The notes under the pieces are model-generated. The model was given only the letters and a program-made list of their open reading frames with translations. It did no database searches and was not told where the DNA came from. From assembly GCA_001643675.2 (NCBI GenBank), contig LSRY02000060.1, forward strand, positions 242,501-306,500: a stretch of DNA of 64,000 bases, written 5' to 3'. Position 1 is the stretch's first letter. The number at the start of each line of letters is the position of its first letter. This document shows positions 56,132 through 64,000 of the stretch, piece by piece. Source of the stretch: Monocercomonoides exilis (taxonomy: Eukaryota; Preaxostyla; Oxymonadida; Polymastigidae). The position numbers were made by a program, and so were the translations under genes.

Positions 56132-58726
56132 ATGGAAAACACGATGGTCATAAATTCTGATCTCTTCAAAAAGAATCCAGTATTAATGGTTGACGAAGAT
56201 CCAATAATAGAAAAGATGTTTGTACAGGAAGAACAAAAACAGATAATACGAAAAGAAATGATGAAAAATAAAACTATTGGTGAACGAATAAATGGATGTC
56301 AAAAACCATTATTCAATTACAAGAAAGTGTCTCGAGAATTTGAGAACAAGGCTACAGATGAAACGATTTTTGAAACAGGACAAAAAACAGGACAATATAT
56401 TGATATCAGCAAAATTGATAATCTGGCTGTTGTGGATATCGATATTAATAAAGCAGTCGACGAAGATAGAAAAGAAAAAATCAGACAATCAATTCTTTTA
56501 AGATTACCAGAAAATGTTGGATTAGTTCAGACAGGAAATGGTGGATAACATATCTATTGTGACCGAGATGAATATCCACTCAAAACTGATTCACAAACAA
56601 AAGCATATAAGTGTTCTGATAATGATATTGATGTGTTTGCTTGTGTTCATGGTAATACAAGATATGTTACACAAGCTAACACTGAAGTAGTTAAATTTGA
56701 TAGTGAAGAAGACAAGAAAGCAGCAACAACATATGAAAACATTAAAGCAAAACAACTTCATGAAGAATTATCTGACATCGATCCCAGATTGGCTGTAAAT
56801 GACAGTCGTTACATTTCTTTAGCTGGATCCAAAGAATATCCAAATGTGAAAAACAATAGAAAAGTCTTACATTATATCGATTTGAATAACTATCTTTCAA
56901 AGACTAGTCTGGCTTCATTGGAAACAGTTCTTGATATTTTCGGAATTGATTTGAAGTATCATGTCTCCAGTTATGAGACTAATATTCATTTAACTGCTGA
57001 TGGAATCTGTTCAATGCCGAAAGAGTTTGCTGAATTACTGGTCTGTGGACTTACAGATGTCACAATTCATAAGTATTGTCATCACAGTATTGACAAAGAA
57101 TTGTCATTGTTCCCATTGTTTAGTGCCATTAACAGTCTCGTTAATATTGAATCAGTAGAAGAAGAAGATATTGATGCAAACTATCAAGAAATAAAAAGTA
57201 ATAACAAATTGACACAAAATGCTGATTTGAATTGGGATCAAACACGAGAGAAATGTTCAAATTAGAAATCAACACCTTATGTATTACAGAAGATTGTAAA
57301 GATCTGGTGTCCTGAGTATTATCAAAACACTATTGTCCCTGAGATCAGAAAGATGAAACTGTTGAAAAGCAAGAGCTCGATAAATGAAGATGAAAACATT
57401 GACTATGAGAAGTGTATCAAACAAATTGATTTATATGATTCATTTTCATTAACAGATATAAGAAAAAAATCAGAAAGTGGTCAGTATAAGAACAATATTG
57501 AAGTATTATCTGATCTTTCAAGAGTTATTCGATTTATTGAAACTGGATCAATGTATATACAAAAAGAATATGATATATTTGACAAATGTTGGTGTATTGC
57601 TTTCGTCACAGATACAAATATGAAGAAAAATCTAAAGATGATGCAATTGTGGAAGACTGAATCGAAAACAATAACCGCATATGACATTTTACTTACAGGT
57701 TTATCCAAATTAACATTACAAGGTGTTACGTTTAATGCTTTAGATGTTCCAAACATGTATTCGATGTTTCAAGGGTTTAAGTTTCGAATTCTTGAACAAG
57801 TCGACATGAAAATAATATCAACGTTTCTTGACTTTGTTCGAGAGGTAATTGAGGATTCAAATGATGAACTATATGAATATGTTATTAACTGGATTGCTAA
57901 TATTGTTCAACATCCTGGAATCAAAAATGAAACTGCCTTGGTATTGAAAGGAATTCAAGGGATTGGTAAGAATAGATTTACAGATGTAATATCTGAATTG
58001 TTTGCTGGATATTCGAGCAGAAATGTTACAGAAATAAGAGAATTGACAGGTAACTTTAATTCTGTTGTAGAAAGCAAAATGTTAATAATATTAAACGAAC
58101 TCAAGAACTGTGGAGAAGATAGACTTGCAAACTTCAATGCATTAAAATCAGTTATTACAGATATAGTGATAAGAATAAACGAAAAGAATCAACCAAGAAG
58201 AAATTCTGAAAATGTCGCTAACTTTATATTCGTTTCAAACAATTCATTTCCAGTTAAAATAGAGGCTGGAGATCGTAGATACGTTGTTCTGTCCTGTAAT
58301 GGAAAATATAAAAACAACTTTACATACTTTGAACAATTATGCAAATCATTTACAACGGAATTTTATAATAATCTGTTAACGTATTTTATGAAAAGAGATC
58401 TCTCAAAATTCAACGTAAGATTAATTCCAATGACAGAAGCTAAACAAGATATTATCGAGGCAAGCAAAAACCCTTTTGAAAACTGGATTTGTGATTATTA
58501 TGATGACCTATGCGAAGGTGTGAAATGAACAGAAGCTCTAGCAAATAATCCTTGTGAGATGAAAGATAAAAATTTTCAACTGCAGATCAAAGATAAATGC
58601 GTTCATAAACAAAAAACAAAAAATGGAGTACGATCATGATATTATATATTGAAAGATGAATGTATGTCTTTGTGTCATCAAACAATAACTGCAGGAGATG
58701 AAATTGTAAATGCACTATCGATTTGA
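56132..58726 (+). pseudogene. Primase (PrimPol/D5 N-like) fused to SF3 helicase
   Basis: Replication protein. The primase-like half has VVDIDIN (DxD, ~56430) and LVQTGNGG-x-HIYCDRDEYP (~56520). The SF3 helicase half has Walker A GIQGIGKNRF (~57955), Walker B MLIILNELKN (~58080), a motif C region NFIFVSNNSFPV (~58230) and EAGDRRYVVL. One frame throughout, interrupted by TAA 56546-56548 (inside the primase motif), TAG 57263-57265, TGA 58526-58528 and TGA 58637-58639; the natural end is probably TGA 58724-58726. No frameshift. Such primase-helicases are typical of virophages, Polinton-like viruses and large DNA viruses, and sit here beside a PolB gene in the same Maverick. Confidence 0.85.
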
Positions 58727-58975
58727 AGAATCTCTATTGCTTCAGGGGTATAAAGCTTATATGTTGGATAAATTTTTCAAATAATAATGTCACATATGTC
58801 CGAATGGCCACTGATTTTTGAAGAAGTGAAATAACCCTGTGCACTCGGTGCACTTGGTGCATTAACATATATTCATCATATAAATATTTATGAATCGTAT
58901 ATGTTTATTTAACAAAAATGAAAAAATATAACTAATATTGGAATAAATAATGAAAACAGTTTTGATATATTTTTT
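58727..58975. other. Convergent 3' intergenic region
   Basis: No frame. Contains a short direct repeat GTGCACTCG/GTGCACTTGGTGCA near 58840-58860. Confidence 0.4.
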
Positions 58976-58978
58976 GAT

Positions 58979-59422
58979 TTAATATTCCAACATGTATTTC
59001 ATTACGAATTTAACATTAGACATATCCAAAGGAGTTTCATCAAAATTTTTGAACCAAACTCTGAAGTTATCTTGTTGAAAGAACTGTTGATATTTATCTC
59101 TTTCTTGAAATTCATTACAATATTTAACAAGAGAATCATTATCTTTATCTACATGAATGAAATCCCCATGTAATGAAATGTGTTTAGGCTCTTCAAGTGC
59201 AATAGTATTAATTAAACTTGAAGATTCAATGTTGTTTAATTCAATTTTTCGAATCAGTTTGCACCATAAAACATGAAAATATCTTTTTCGTTTTGAATTA
59301 ATAAACGCTTTTGGAAGATTAGTGATTAAAGTTGATGTGTGATATCTTTTAACAGGAACACTTATATCATAATTTATATCTTTCCTCGACGAAATCGCTG
59401 GATGCACTTCATGCGCAGTCAT
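58979..59422 (-). CDS. Maverick small capsid-associated protein (jelly-roll-like end)
   Basis: 147 residues, uninterrupted. The C-terminal pattern FRVWFKNFDETPLDMSNVKF then VMKYMLEY resembles the last strands of single jelly-roll penton/minor capsid proteins (VWF-D-x(n)-F.I.Y.L.Y). It lies directly downstream of a small membrane-protein gene and next to the major capsid gene on the same strand. Capsid role is inferred from that and from position; the length is short for a penton, so it may be an N-terminally reduced or fibre-knob-like protein. Confidence 0.45.
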   Translation of the reverse strand: MTAHEVHPAISSRKDINYDISVPVKRYHTSTLITNLPKAFINSKRKRYFHVLWCKLIRKIELNNIESSSLINTIALEEPKHISLHGDFIHVDKDNDSLVKYCNEFQERDKYQQFFQQDNFRVWFKNFDETPLDMSNVKFVMKYMLEY

Positions 59423-59450
59423 TTACTGAAAATTATAATCACAAAGCATT

Positions 59451-59600
59451 TCAAAAATGAAATTTAACATGCATCGATTCAGGTGTTGGAAGTCTTGGAG
59501 GATCTACATTTTTTATTCCTGCTGTTAATAATAAACACTGAAATGTTTTGACAATTGTTGATATTATTAATGTTGTGCAAAGGACAATTTCAAATAACAT
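59451..59600 (-). CDS. Small single-span membrane protein (49 aa)
   Basis: ATG at 59600, TGA at 59451-59453. MLFEIVLCTTLIISTIVKTF then QCLLLTAGI forms one hydrophobic helix, followed by a Pro-rich tail (VDPPRLPTPESMHVKF). Placed between the major capsid gene and the small capsid-associated gene, with GATAAAAA about 46 nt upstream (59646-59653). Function unknown; a small virion membrane or scaffold-like protein is possible. Confidence 0.5.
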   Translation of the reverse strand: MLFEIVLCTTLIISTIVKTFQCLLLTAGIKNVDPPRLPTPESMHVKFHF

Positions 59601-59678
59601 TTATGAAAATCTAAAATGTATTACTCACTAATGTTTTATATTATAGATAAAAATAAAAAAAATATATAATTGGTTGGT

Positions 59679-61439
59679 TTATTCTTCTAATTCTCCAGTT
59701 GGAGTATATCCTAACGCTCTTAACACATCTTCTGCAGTATGATCTTTAACATATTGAACGTTTAATCCATCTTTAAGACTAAAAATCCAAAATGATTGTT
59801 GAACCATGTTGAATAGAGGAGCAGGAGGATGTCTTGCAGTTTGAGTGAGATCATCTCTAACGTTGTAATAAGTATCTGTTTCTCCACTGTATATGGGAGT
59901 TCCTCTGAGTTCAACAGAAACAGGAGTATTTCCAGTGTGAATTCCATCAAAACAGATTCCAGTTCCACCACTTCTCTCACACTGTGTAGTGAACATGAAT
60001 GATGTATCATCAGTAGTTGGAAAGAAGATTTCTGAAGCATTATTTTTGACACTTGTGAGACTCTCTTCATACTCCTCAGTAGCAGGGTGTAAAGAATCAA
60101 GATCTGAAGCATTAAGCATCATCTGGAAAAACGTTGCATCTGTAGTATTTAAAAGCTTTTCAGGGAATCGTCTATCACCGATGAAGAGTTGGAGCTCTTT
60201 ATATTGAGGGTTATCAAATGCAGTCCAATGACGAGTATCTTTTTATATTAGAGTAACTGTTGACATCACATGATTAAAGTATAAGTTGTCATGGCACTGT
60301 TGAAATCCTGAAGGAGAAGGAGCACTTCCTAATCTTTTTGTCTCAATACTTTGTGAAGGAACAACAAATGGATGAGAAGAGAAGTATTCAACAAGATTTG
60401 TTAAGCATTGAGAAGACACACTATATCCCGCAATAGAGATCTTACAGTCTTTCGTCTGGCAGAATGTGACTGTGGGAGTAAACTCAAAAATAATAGTTTC
60501 ATAATTGAATCTATCAACAGTTCCTTCAGCAGTTAAGTCATCATTAAATACAAACTGACGTGAGGGACAGTTTATTTGTGTGAACTTCTTTGCATACTCA
60601 AAACATGAATCAGGAGTGGTAAGGATCATCTTCATTATGCTATAGTAGTTTTGTCCTTGTGAAGATTTGAAATTGTTTCTTCGTTTTCCTACAGTTTTGA
60701 TCATGGACATTTTTGGAGATACTCGACAGTGAACAAGTGCTTCAGGTTTTATGGTGTATTTGAGTTTCAAATTTCCGAATAAACGATTTGGATAATCAAT
60801 AAATCCTGAAAACAGTAGATTATCATCAAGAGGAATAGATATTGGAATATCAATATCAAGATAAGATCCTGCTTTAATTAGTGTTATCGGAACGTAGACT
60901 CCACAAGCAGAATTATCATATTTGTGCACGTTATCATATAAAGAGTGTATATGTTTTCGATTATCTTTCTCAGTTTTTGGCTTGATTGTGTTATATATAA
61001 ATGATTCAATAGTTGCGTTGGGCTGACGAGTTGAATCAATAATCTTATCTTCTCCATGAACCACACAATAATCTGAGATAATATTTGATCCTGATCTCAA
61101 TCCGATGAACATAAATTGAGACTCAAGCAGTTTCTTTCCTGCTTGTGAGATCACATTATCGCGTGTGACAAGATCATGAGAGAAATTAATTCTTGCAGAA
61201 ATGACTGTTGTAATAAATGAATCGTGAATTTGTGTGACATCCACATTTGTGTTAGTCATCGATATGTTTATTTCATGAGTGTAATCCAATGGAAGTTTTT
61301 CATCAGGAATAGCTTCTGAAATAGAATAATAGTGTCTTCCATCGTTTATTGCAGTCATTTTTGAATAAGTTTTTACTGCAGCCTCTATATTTCCAACAGG
61401 CTGTAACCCAAATGCATTTGTAACATGCAGATTTGACAT
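59679..61439 (-). pseudogene. Maverick major capsid protein (double jelly-roll type)
   Basis: Start MSNLHVTNAFGLQPVGNIEA at 61439. One frame of about 587 codons, with a single TAA at 60243-60245; it continues across that stop with DTRHWTAFDNPQYKELQLFI and GDRRFPEKLLNTTDATFFQ to a natural TAA at 59679. The length, the segments IPISIPLDDNLLFSGFI and FGNLKLKYTIKPEALVHCRV, and the late HPPAPLFNMVQQSFWIFSLK fit Polinton double jelly-roll capsid proteins, as does the position near the packaging ATPase. Upstream GATAAAAA at 61456-61463. Identification is by length, context and general pattern, not by alignment. Confidence 0.75.
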
Positions 61440-61497
61440 TTCGTATTTAATAGAAGATAAAAACTTGAAGAATATAATTTTTTATCGCTATCAAAAT
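61440..61497. promoter_or_regulatory. Divergent promoter, capsid / pVI-like genes
   Basis: 58 bp carrying GATAAAAA (61456-61463, serving the minus gene) and TTTTTATC (61479-61486, serving the plus gene): two copies of one motif facing outward. Confidence 0.55.
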
Positions 61498-61850
61498 ATG
61501 TCAGCTGGAATTTGGAATAAAATGAAAAACTTTTTCTCGAATACATTCAATTCTGTGAAAAATGGTATTAAATGGGAAACGATAAGATATTGAAGCTTCT
61601 TGTTCGACCTGTTTTGAATACTGTATCACCATTCCTTCCTGGCCCTGGAAAACTTATTAATAACGTTGTCAACACAGTCAGTGATTTTGCTGATAATGCT
61701 CTAGGAAACAGAAGCAGAAACAACTCTTACGATCTGCAAAATTCTAACAATTCAGGAACATTAAACAGATGAGGAGTAATTAATCGAGCAACATCGAGTA
61801 CTTCAGATATTCGAAGGCAAGGATTGCTTAACAGAAGAGTTCAACAATAA
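61498..61850 (+). pseudogene. pVI-like basic virion protein
   Basis: N-terminal amphipathic helix MSAGIWNKMKNFFSNTFNSV, then a shift of one base at a GGG run (~61575) into GNDKILKLLVRPVLNTVSPF ... GKLINNVVNTVSDFADNALG, then Asn/Ser-rich. An in-frame TGA at 61770-61772 is followed by a basic tail GVINRATSSTSDIRRQGLLN to TAA 61848-61850. The amphipathic start and basic C-terminus next to the capsid gene resemble adenovirus pVI / Maverick minor core proteins. Role in capsid assembly or membrane disruption is inferred. Confidence 0.5.
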
Positions 61851-61930
61851 AAATAAAACTATTAATAAAATCCACAAAAATATTTTTTACTTTATAAATG
61901 TAATTTTTTATTTTTGTATTTATTATTTGT

Positions 61931-62119
61931 TTAAAATTGATCTTCTTCGATATCCATCTTGTCAGAAATCGCTGTTGATTAAGAAGACGAAGAAGCTGAC
62001 GATGAACTTGTGCCTTGATTAGATTTGATAAAAATTTCTATAAAAGGATTCTGAAGATCCGGATTTGTATTTATTAATGGCACAAAATTTGTCAAAGGAT
62101 TTTGAGAAGTGAATATCAT
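61931..62119 (-). pseudogene. Small Maverick protein (62 codons) with one in-frame TAA
   Basis: ATG 62119 overlaps the stop of the upstream gene (ATGA). Reads MIFTSQNPLTNFVPLINTNP ... KSNQGTSSSSASSSS, TAA at 61979-61981, then STAISDKMDIEEDQF and TAA 61931-61933. Acidic C-terminus. The start-stop overlap suggests co-transcription with the gene before it. Function unknown. Confidence 0.45.
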
Positions 62120-62817
62120 TTTTGCAATTGAATCGTTGTTGGAGAATATCTTTCAATGAGAACATCGAAATCGTCATCAGTTAATCGAGAGTAGAATGCT
62201 TTCCAATACTTCCTGTGCTTTGATATCACATTTTCTTTATCGATAAACATATTGTAAATACCGATATTTGGATTGATAGCCATCATCATATCATGAATCA
62301 AACACTGTCTGTATATTACTGAATTAATTCTTGTTTGATGCTGACTGTAGGTGAATTTTTTATTTTCACATAATTTTCTCACCTCATCACTTGTGTTGAA
62401 ACTTAATTGAAACTTCTCAAGGATCTGTGAAACTACTCTCTTTTTGAAATCAATATCCATTCTGTCAACTTGTCCTTTATGAAGATTCTTCAAATAATCA
62501 ACATATTTGTTCTCACGTCTGTCATTCAAGTTTGGATATTTATCAATATAATTACGCATAAGTTTTCTTCTCTTGCGCTCATTTCCTATTGTATATCCAT
62601 CAACAGCATATACATCGTTATTAGGAGTTTTCCAAATGATCTTATCGGGAGTATCAGGATTGTTATCATGATCTATTGAATCGAAACTCCAATCTTTTCC
62701 TTCTTTCCAAAGTTTATTTCGTATCAGATAGTTTTTCCCTGACTGTTCACTCATCAGATCTTTAATATATCGTATTTCCTGTTGTTGATCAAGCACAATA
62801 TGTTTCAATTCATCCAT
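62116..62817 (-). CDS. Maverick conserved-type hypothetical protein (233 aa)
   Basis: Uninterrupted. Short N-terminal coiled coil (HIVLDQQQEIRYIKDLMSEQ), then KDWSFDSIDHDNNPDTPDKI and a Lys/Arg-rich helical C-terminal half (RRKLMRNYIDKYPNLNDRRE). Middle of a three-gene minus-strand run: its ATG follows the previous stop directly and its stop overlaps the next start. No domain recognised. Position beside the ATPase suggests a virion or packaging role. Confidence 0.6.
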   Translation of the reverse strand: MDELKHIVLDQQQEIRYIKDLMSEQSGKNYLIRNKLWKEGKDWSFDSIDHDNNPDTPDKIIWKTPNNDVYAVDGYTIGNERKRRKLMRNYIDKYPNLNDRRENKYVDYLKNLHKGQVDRMDIDFKKRVVSQILEKFQLSFNTSDEVRKLCENKKFTYSQHQTRINSVIYRQCLIHDMMMAINPNIGIYNMFIDKENVISKHRKYWKAFYSRLTDDDFDVLIERYSPTTIQLQK

Positions 62818-62931
62818 TCAAAGTTTTGCTTTTGGACCACCTGCATGTGCCTTTTTTCTATTGGTGGGATCTGATGAAAATAGTGAAATTCCTTTTTTTG
62901 GTAACTCAAGCAGATTTAGATTGTTAAACAT
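62818..62931 (-). CDS. Small Maverick protein (37 aa)
   Basis: MFNNLNLLELPKKGISLFSS followed by a basic end PTNRKKAHAGGPKAKL; TGA 62818-62820 immediately precedes the next ATG (62817). Preceded by GATAAAAA (62951-62958). Too short to classify; basic tail suggests nucleic-acid contact. Confidence 0.45.
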   Translation of the reverse strand: MFNNLNLLELPKKGISLFSSDPTNRKKAHAGGPKAKL

Positions 62932-62950
62932 CAATAGTTCTTTTATACAA

Positions 62951-62968
62951 GATAAAAATGTTTTTATC
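62951..62968. promoter_or_regulatory. 18-bp palindromic promoter motif
   Basis: GATAAAAATGTTTTTATC, a perfect inverted repeat with a 2-bp centre in the 64-bp gap between the ATPase (+) and the small protein (-). Each arm is the motif found upstream of other Maverick genes. Confidence 0.55.
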
Positions 62969-62995
62969 AGATTTAAATACAAAATAATTATCATT

Positions 62996-63898
62996 ATGAA
63001 AAGTGGACTAATTCTAAAAGAAATCAACTCGAGATCCTTAGAGACAATCGTGAATAGAAGAAACAGGGAGGCAGAATTGGATATCACACATGAGATACAA
63101 TCAGACATACATCCAGATCTGTTTTTCAAACGCAATTTTGTAAATTTGCTTGTCGGAGGAAGAGGAAGTGGAAAAACATATAGTGTATTGAAAGAATTAG
63201 CTAAAGTGAGTGCATTTGATGAATTATATCAAGAATATGATGTCACTCCTGAGTTACATTTTGGAGGCTATTCATTATTTGTGTATGTGTCTGACAAGAG
63301 CAGTGATCAGACATATGAAAGGATGAAGAAATTTTTTGAATTTCCAATTGTGCAAGTGAGATATAATGAAGCTTTAAAAACACTAACTGATATCAGTAAT
63401 GCCAAAGAACTCTATCGTGATATACGCAATAGAAAACAACAGGAAGAAGCAGTTGTGAATGCTGTATTAGAGACACTGCATATAGAAGACTTTTCTCAAC
63501 CTGTTCATCACACAGCAGTTTTATTTGATGATTGCATGGAGATGTTCAAAAAGAAAGATGGGATATTTAGGTTACTGTTTGAGAATAGACAGCCTATGAT
63601 CACATACTTCTTATGCTTTCAAGATCCGAAAGGAATATGCTCAGAAGGGAAAGCTAATTTGGATACTCTGTGGATATATGGAGGATTCTCTAAATTGAAG
63701 TTCAATTATGTATATTTTCAGCTGCAGACTAATCAAGATCGTGACACTCTATGGGAAGGCTACAAAAATTTAAACAGAAGAGATATCATGCACTTCTCAT
63801 ATGATTACGATGGAACAAAAATAAAGACTATTATTGATGCTAAAAAGGATGAGAACAGAAGAACAGCGATCAACGTGAGATATGTTAGAAATCTTTAA
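62996..63898 (+). CDS. A32/FtsK-like genome-packaging ATPase
   Basis: Start at ATG 62996 (MKSGLILKEINSRSLETIVN); an in-frame ATG at 62861 would overlap the divergent small gene and its promoter. Walker A LLVGGRGSGKTYSVL (~63150), Walker B TAVLFDDCMEMF (~63515), then FRLLFENRQPMITYFLCFQD with a sensor-like Gln, and the terminal INVRYVRNL. Matches Maverick packaging ATPases that drive DNA into capsids. About 300 residues, uninterrupted. Its stop overlaps the stop of a convergent gene by a few bases. Confidence 0.88.
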   Translation: MKSGLILKEINSRSLETIVNRRNREAELDITHEIQSDIHPDLFFKRNFVNLLVGGRGSGKTYSVLKELAKVSAFDELYQEYDVTPELHFGGYSLFVYVSDKSSDQTYERMKKFFEFPIVQVRYNEALKTLTDISNAKELYRDIRNRKQQEEAVVNAVLETLHIEDFSQPVHHTAVLFDDCMEMFKKKDGIFRLLFENRQPMITYFLCFQDPKGICSEGKANLDTLWIYGGFSKLKFNYVYFQLQTNQDRDTLWEGYKNLNRRDIMHFSYDYDGTKIKTIIDAKKDENRRTAINVRYVRNL

Positions 63899-64000
63899 AG
63901 CATTCTATTATTTTTCAAAGTTTCGACAACGATTTCCATTTGTTTAGATAAAATATTGATTGCATCAATTATCTCAGAATCGGTAGATATATTTTTCGAC
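63895..64000 (-). CDS. C-terminal end of another Maverick gene (runs off window)
   Basis: Minus strand reads SKNISTDSEIIDAINILSKQ then MEIVVETLKNNRML and TAA 63895-63897, with no stop before the window edge. Helical, coiled-coil-like. Its placement after the ATPase would suit a further structural or hypothetical gene; too little is present to name it. Confidence 0.5.
   Translation of the reverse strand, partial: SKNISTDSEIIDAINILSKQMEIVVETLKNNRML

Noticed and set aside
14458-61439. A genetic code with TAA and TAG as glutamine (as in some oxymonads)
   Set aside because: TGA also interrupts the same frames, TAA cleanly ends the capsid, ATPase, 147-aa and hAT genes, and the 877-codon hAT transposase contains none. 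Kept only as one option in the finding on stops.
8660-64000. Adenovirus-type cysteine protease expected in Mavericks
   Set aside because: No His-Asp/Glu-Cys protease frame was found in the visible Maverick genes; it may lie right of the window.

Overview
The window is AT-rich eukaryotic DNA from a single-celled organism, built largely of mobile elements nested inside one another. It has short spliceosomal introns (GT...AG, about 50-100 nt), hAT, Helitron and Maverick/Polinton genes, beta-helix surface-protein remnants and long Ser/Glu codon-repeat tracts. This combination suggests a protist, most likely a metamonad; the introns fit an oxymonad/Preaxostylan somewhat better than a trichomonad. 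No species-level marker was seen, so this is inference.

Layout. 1-8.6 kb: decayed host-type genes (a GGAI-type beta-helix surface protein with a Ser-rich stretch, an unknown minus-strand gene), AT-rich spacer, one copy of a dispersed repeat and a tRNA-like fragment. From about 8.6 kb to beyond the right edge runs ONE Maverick (virus-like Polinton): two small hypotheticals, protein-primed-type PolB, integrase, two phage-like fibre proteins, a KilA-N protein, primase-SF3 helicase, a small membrane protein, a small capsid-associated protein, the major capsid protein, a pVI-like basic protein, three further hypotheticals and the A32-like packaging ATPase. It is split twice: by a 4.45-kb TA-flanked element (A, 10005-14456) placed just before polB, and by a 33.5-kb block (18935-52417) inside the first fibre gene.

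The 33.5-kb block is a Helitron/Helentron-like element that was itself hit twice: a 7.8-kb hAT transposon (19484-27287, perfect 18-bp TIRs, perfect 8-bp TSD TAATAAAC) near its left end, and an 18.1-kb TA-flanked element (B, 27477-45565, same family as A) inside what looks like the first intron of its Rep-helicase gene. B contains a perfect, ungapped 1309-bp inverted repeat (32965-34273 / 39962-41270) around a spliced gene that fuses a ubiquitin-specific protease to a DDE-type transposase.

Coding condition follows insertion order. The hAT transposase is open over 877 codons; the Helitron and many Maverick genes are interrupted by single in-frame stops of all three kinds while the frame stays the same for kilobases. 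Several of the frameshifts that do occur sit at A/T homopolymers and may be assembly errors. Maverick intergenic regions share a TTTTTATC motif, which forms an 18-bp palindrome between the ATPase and its divergent neighbour.
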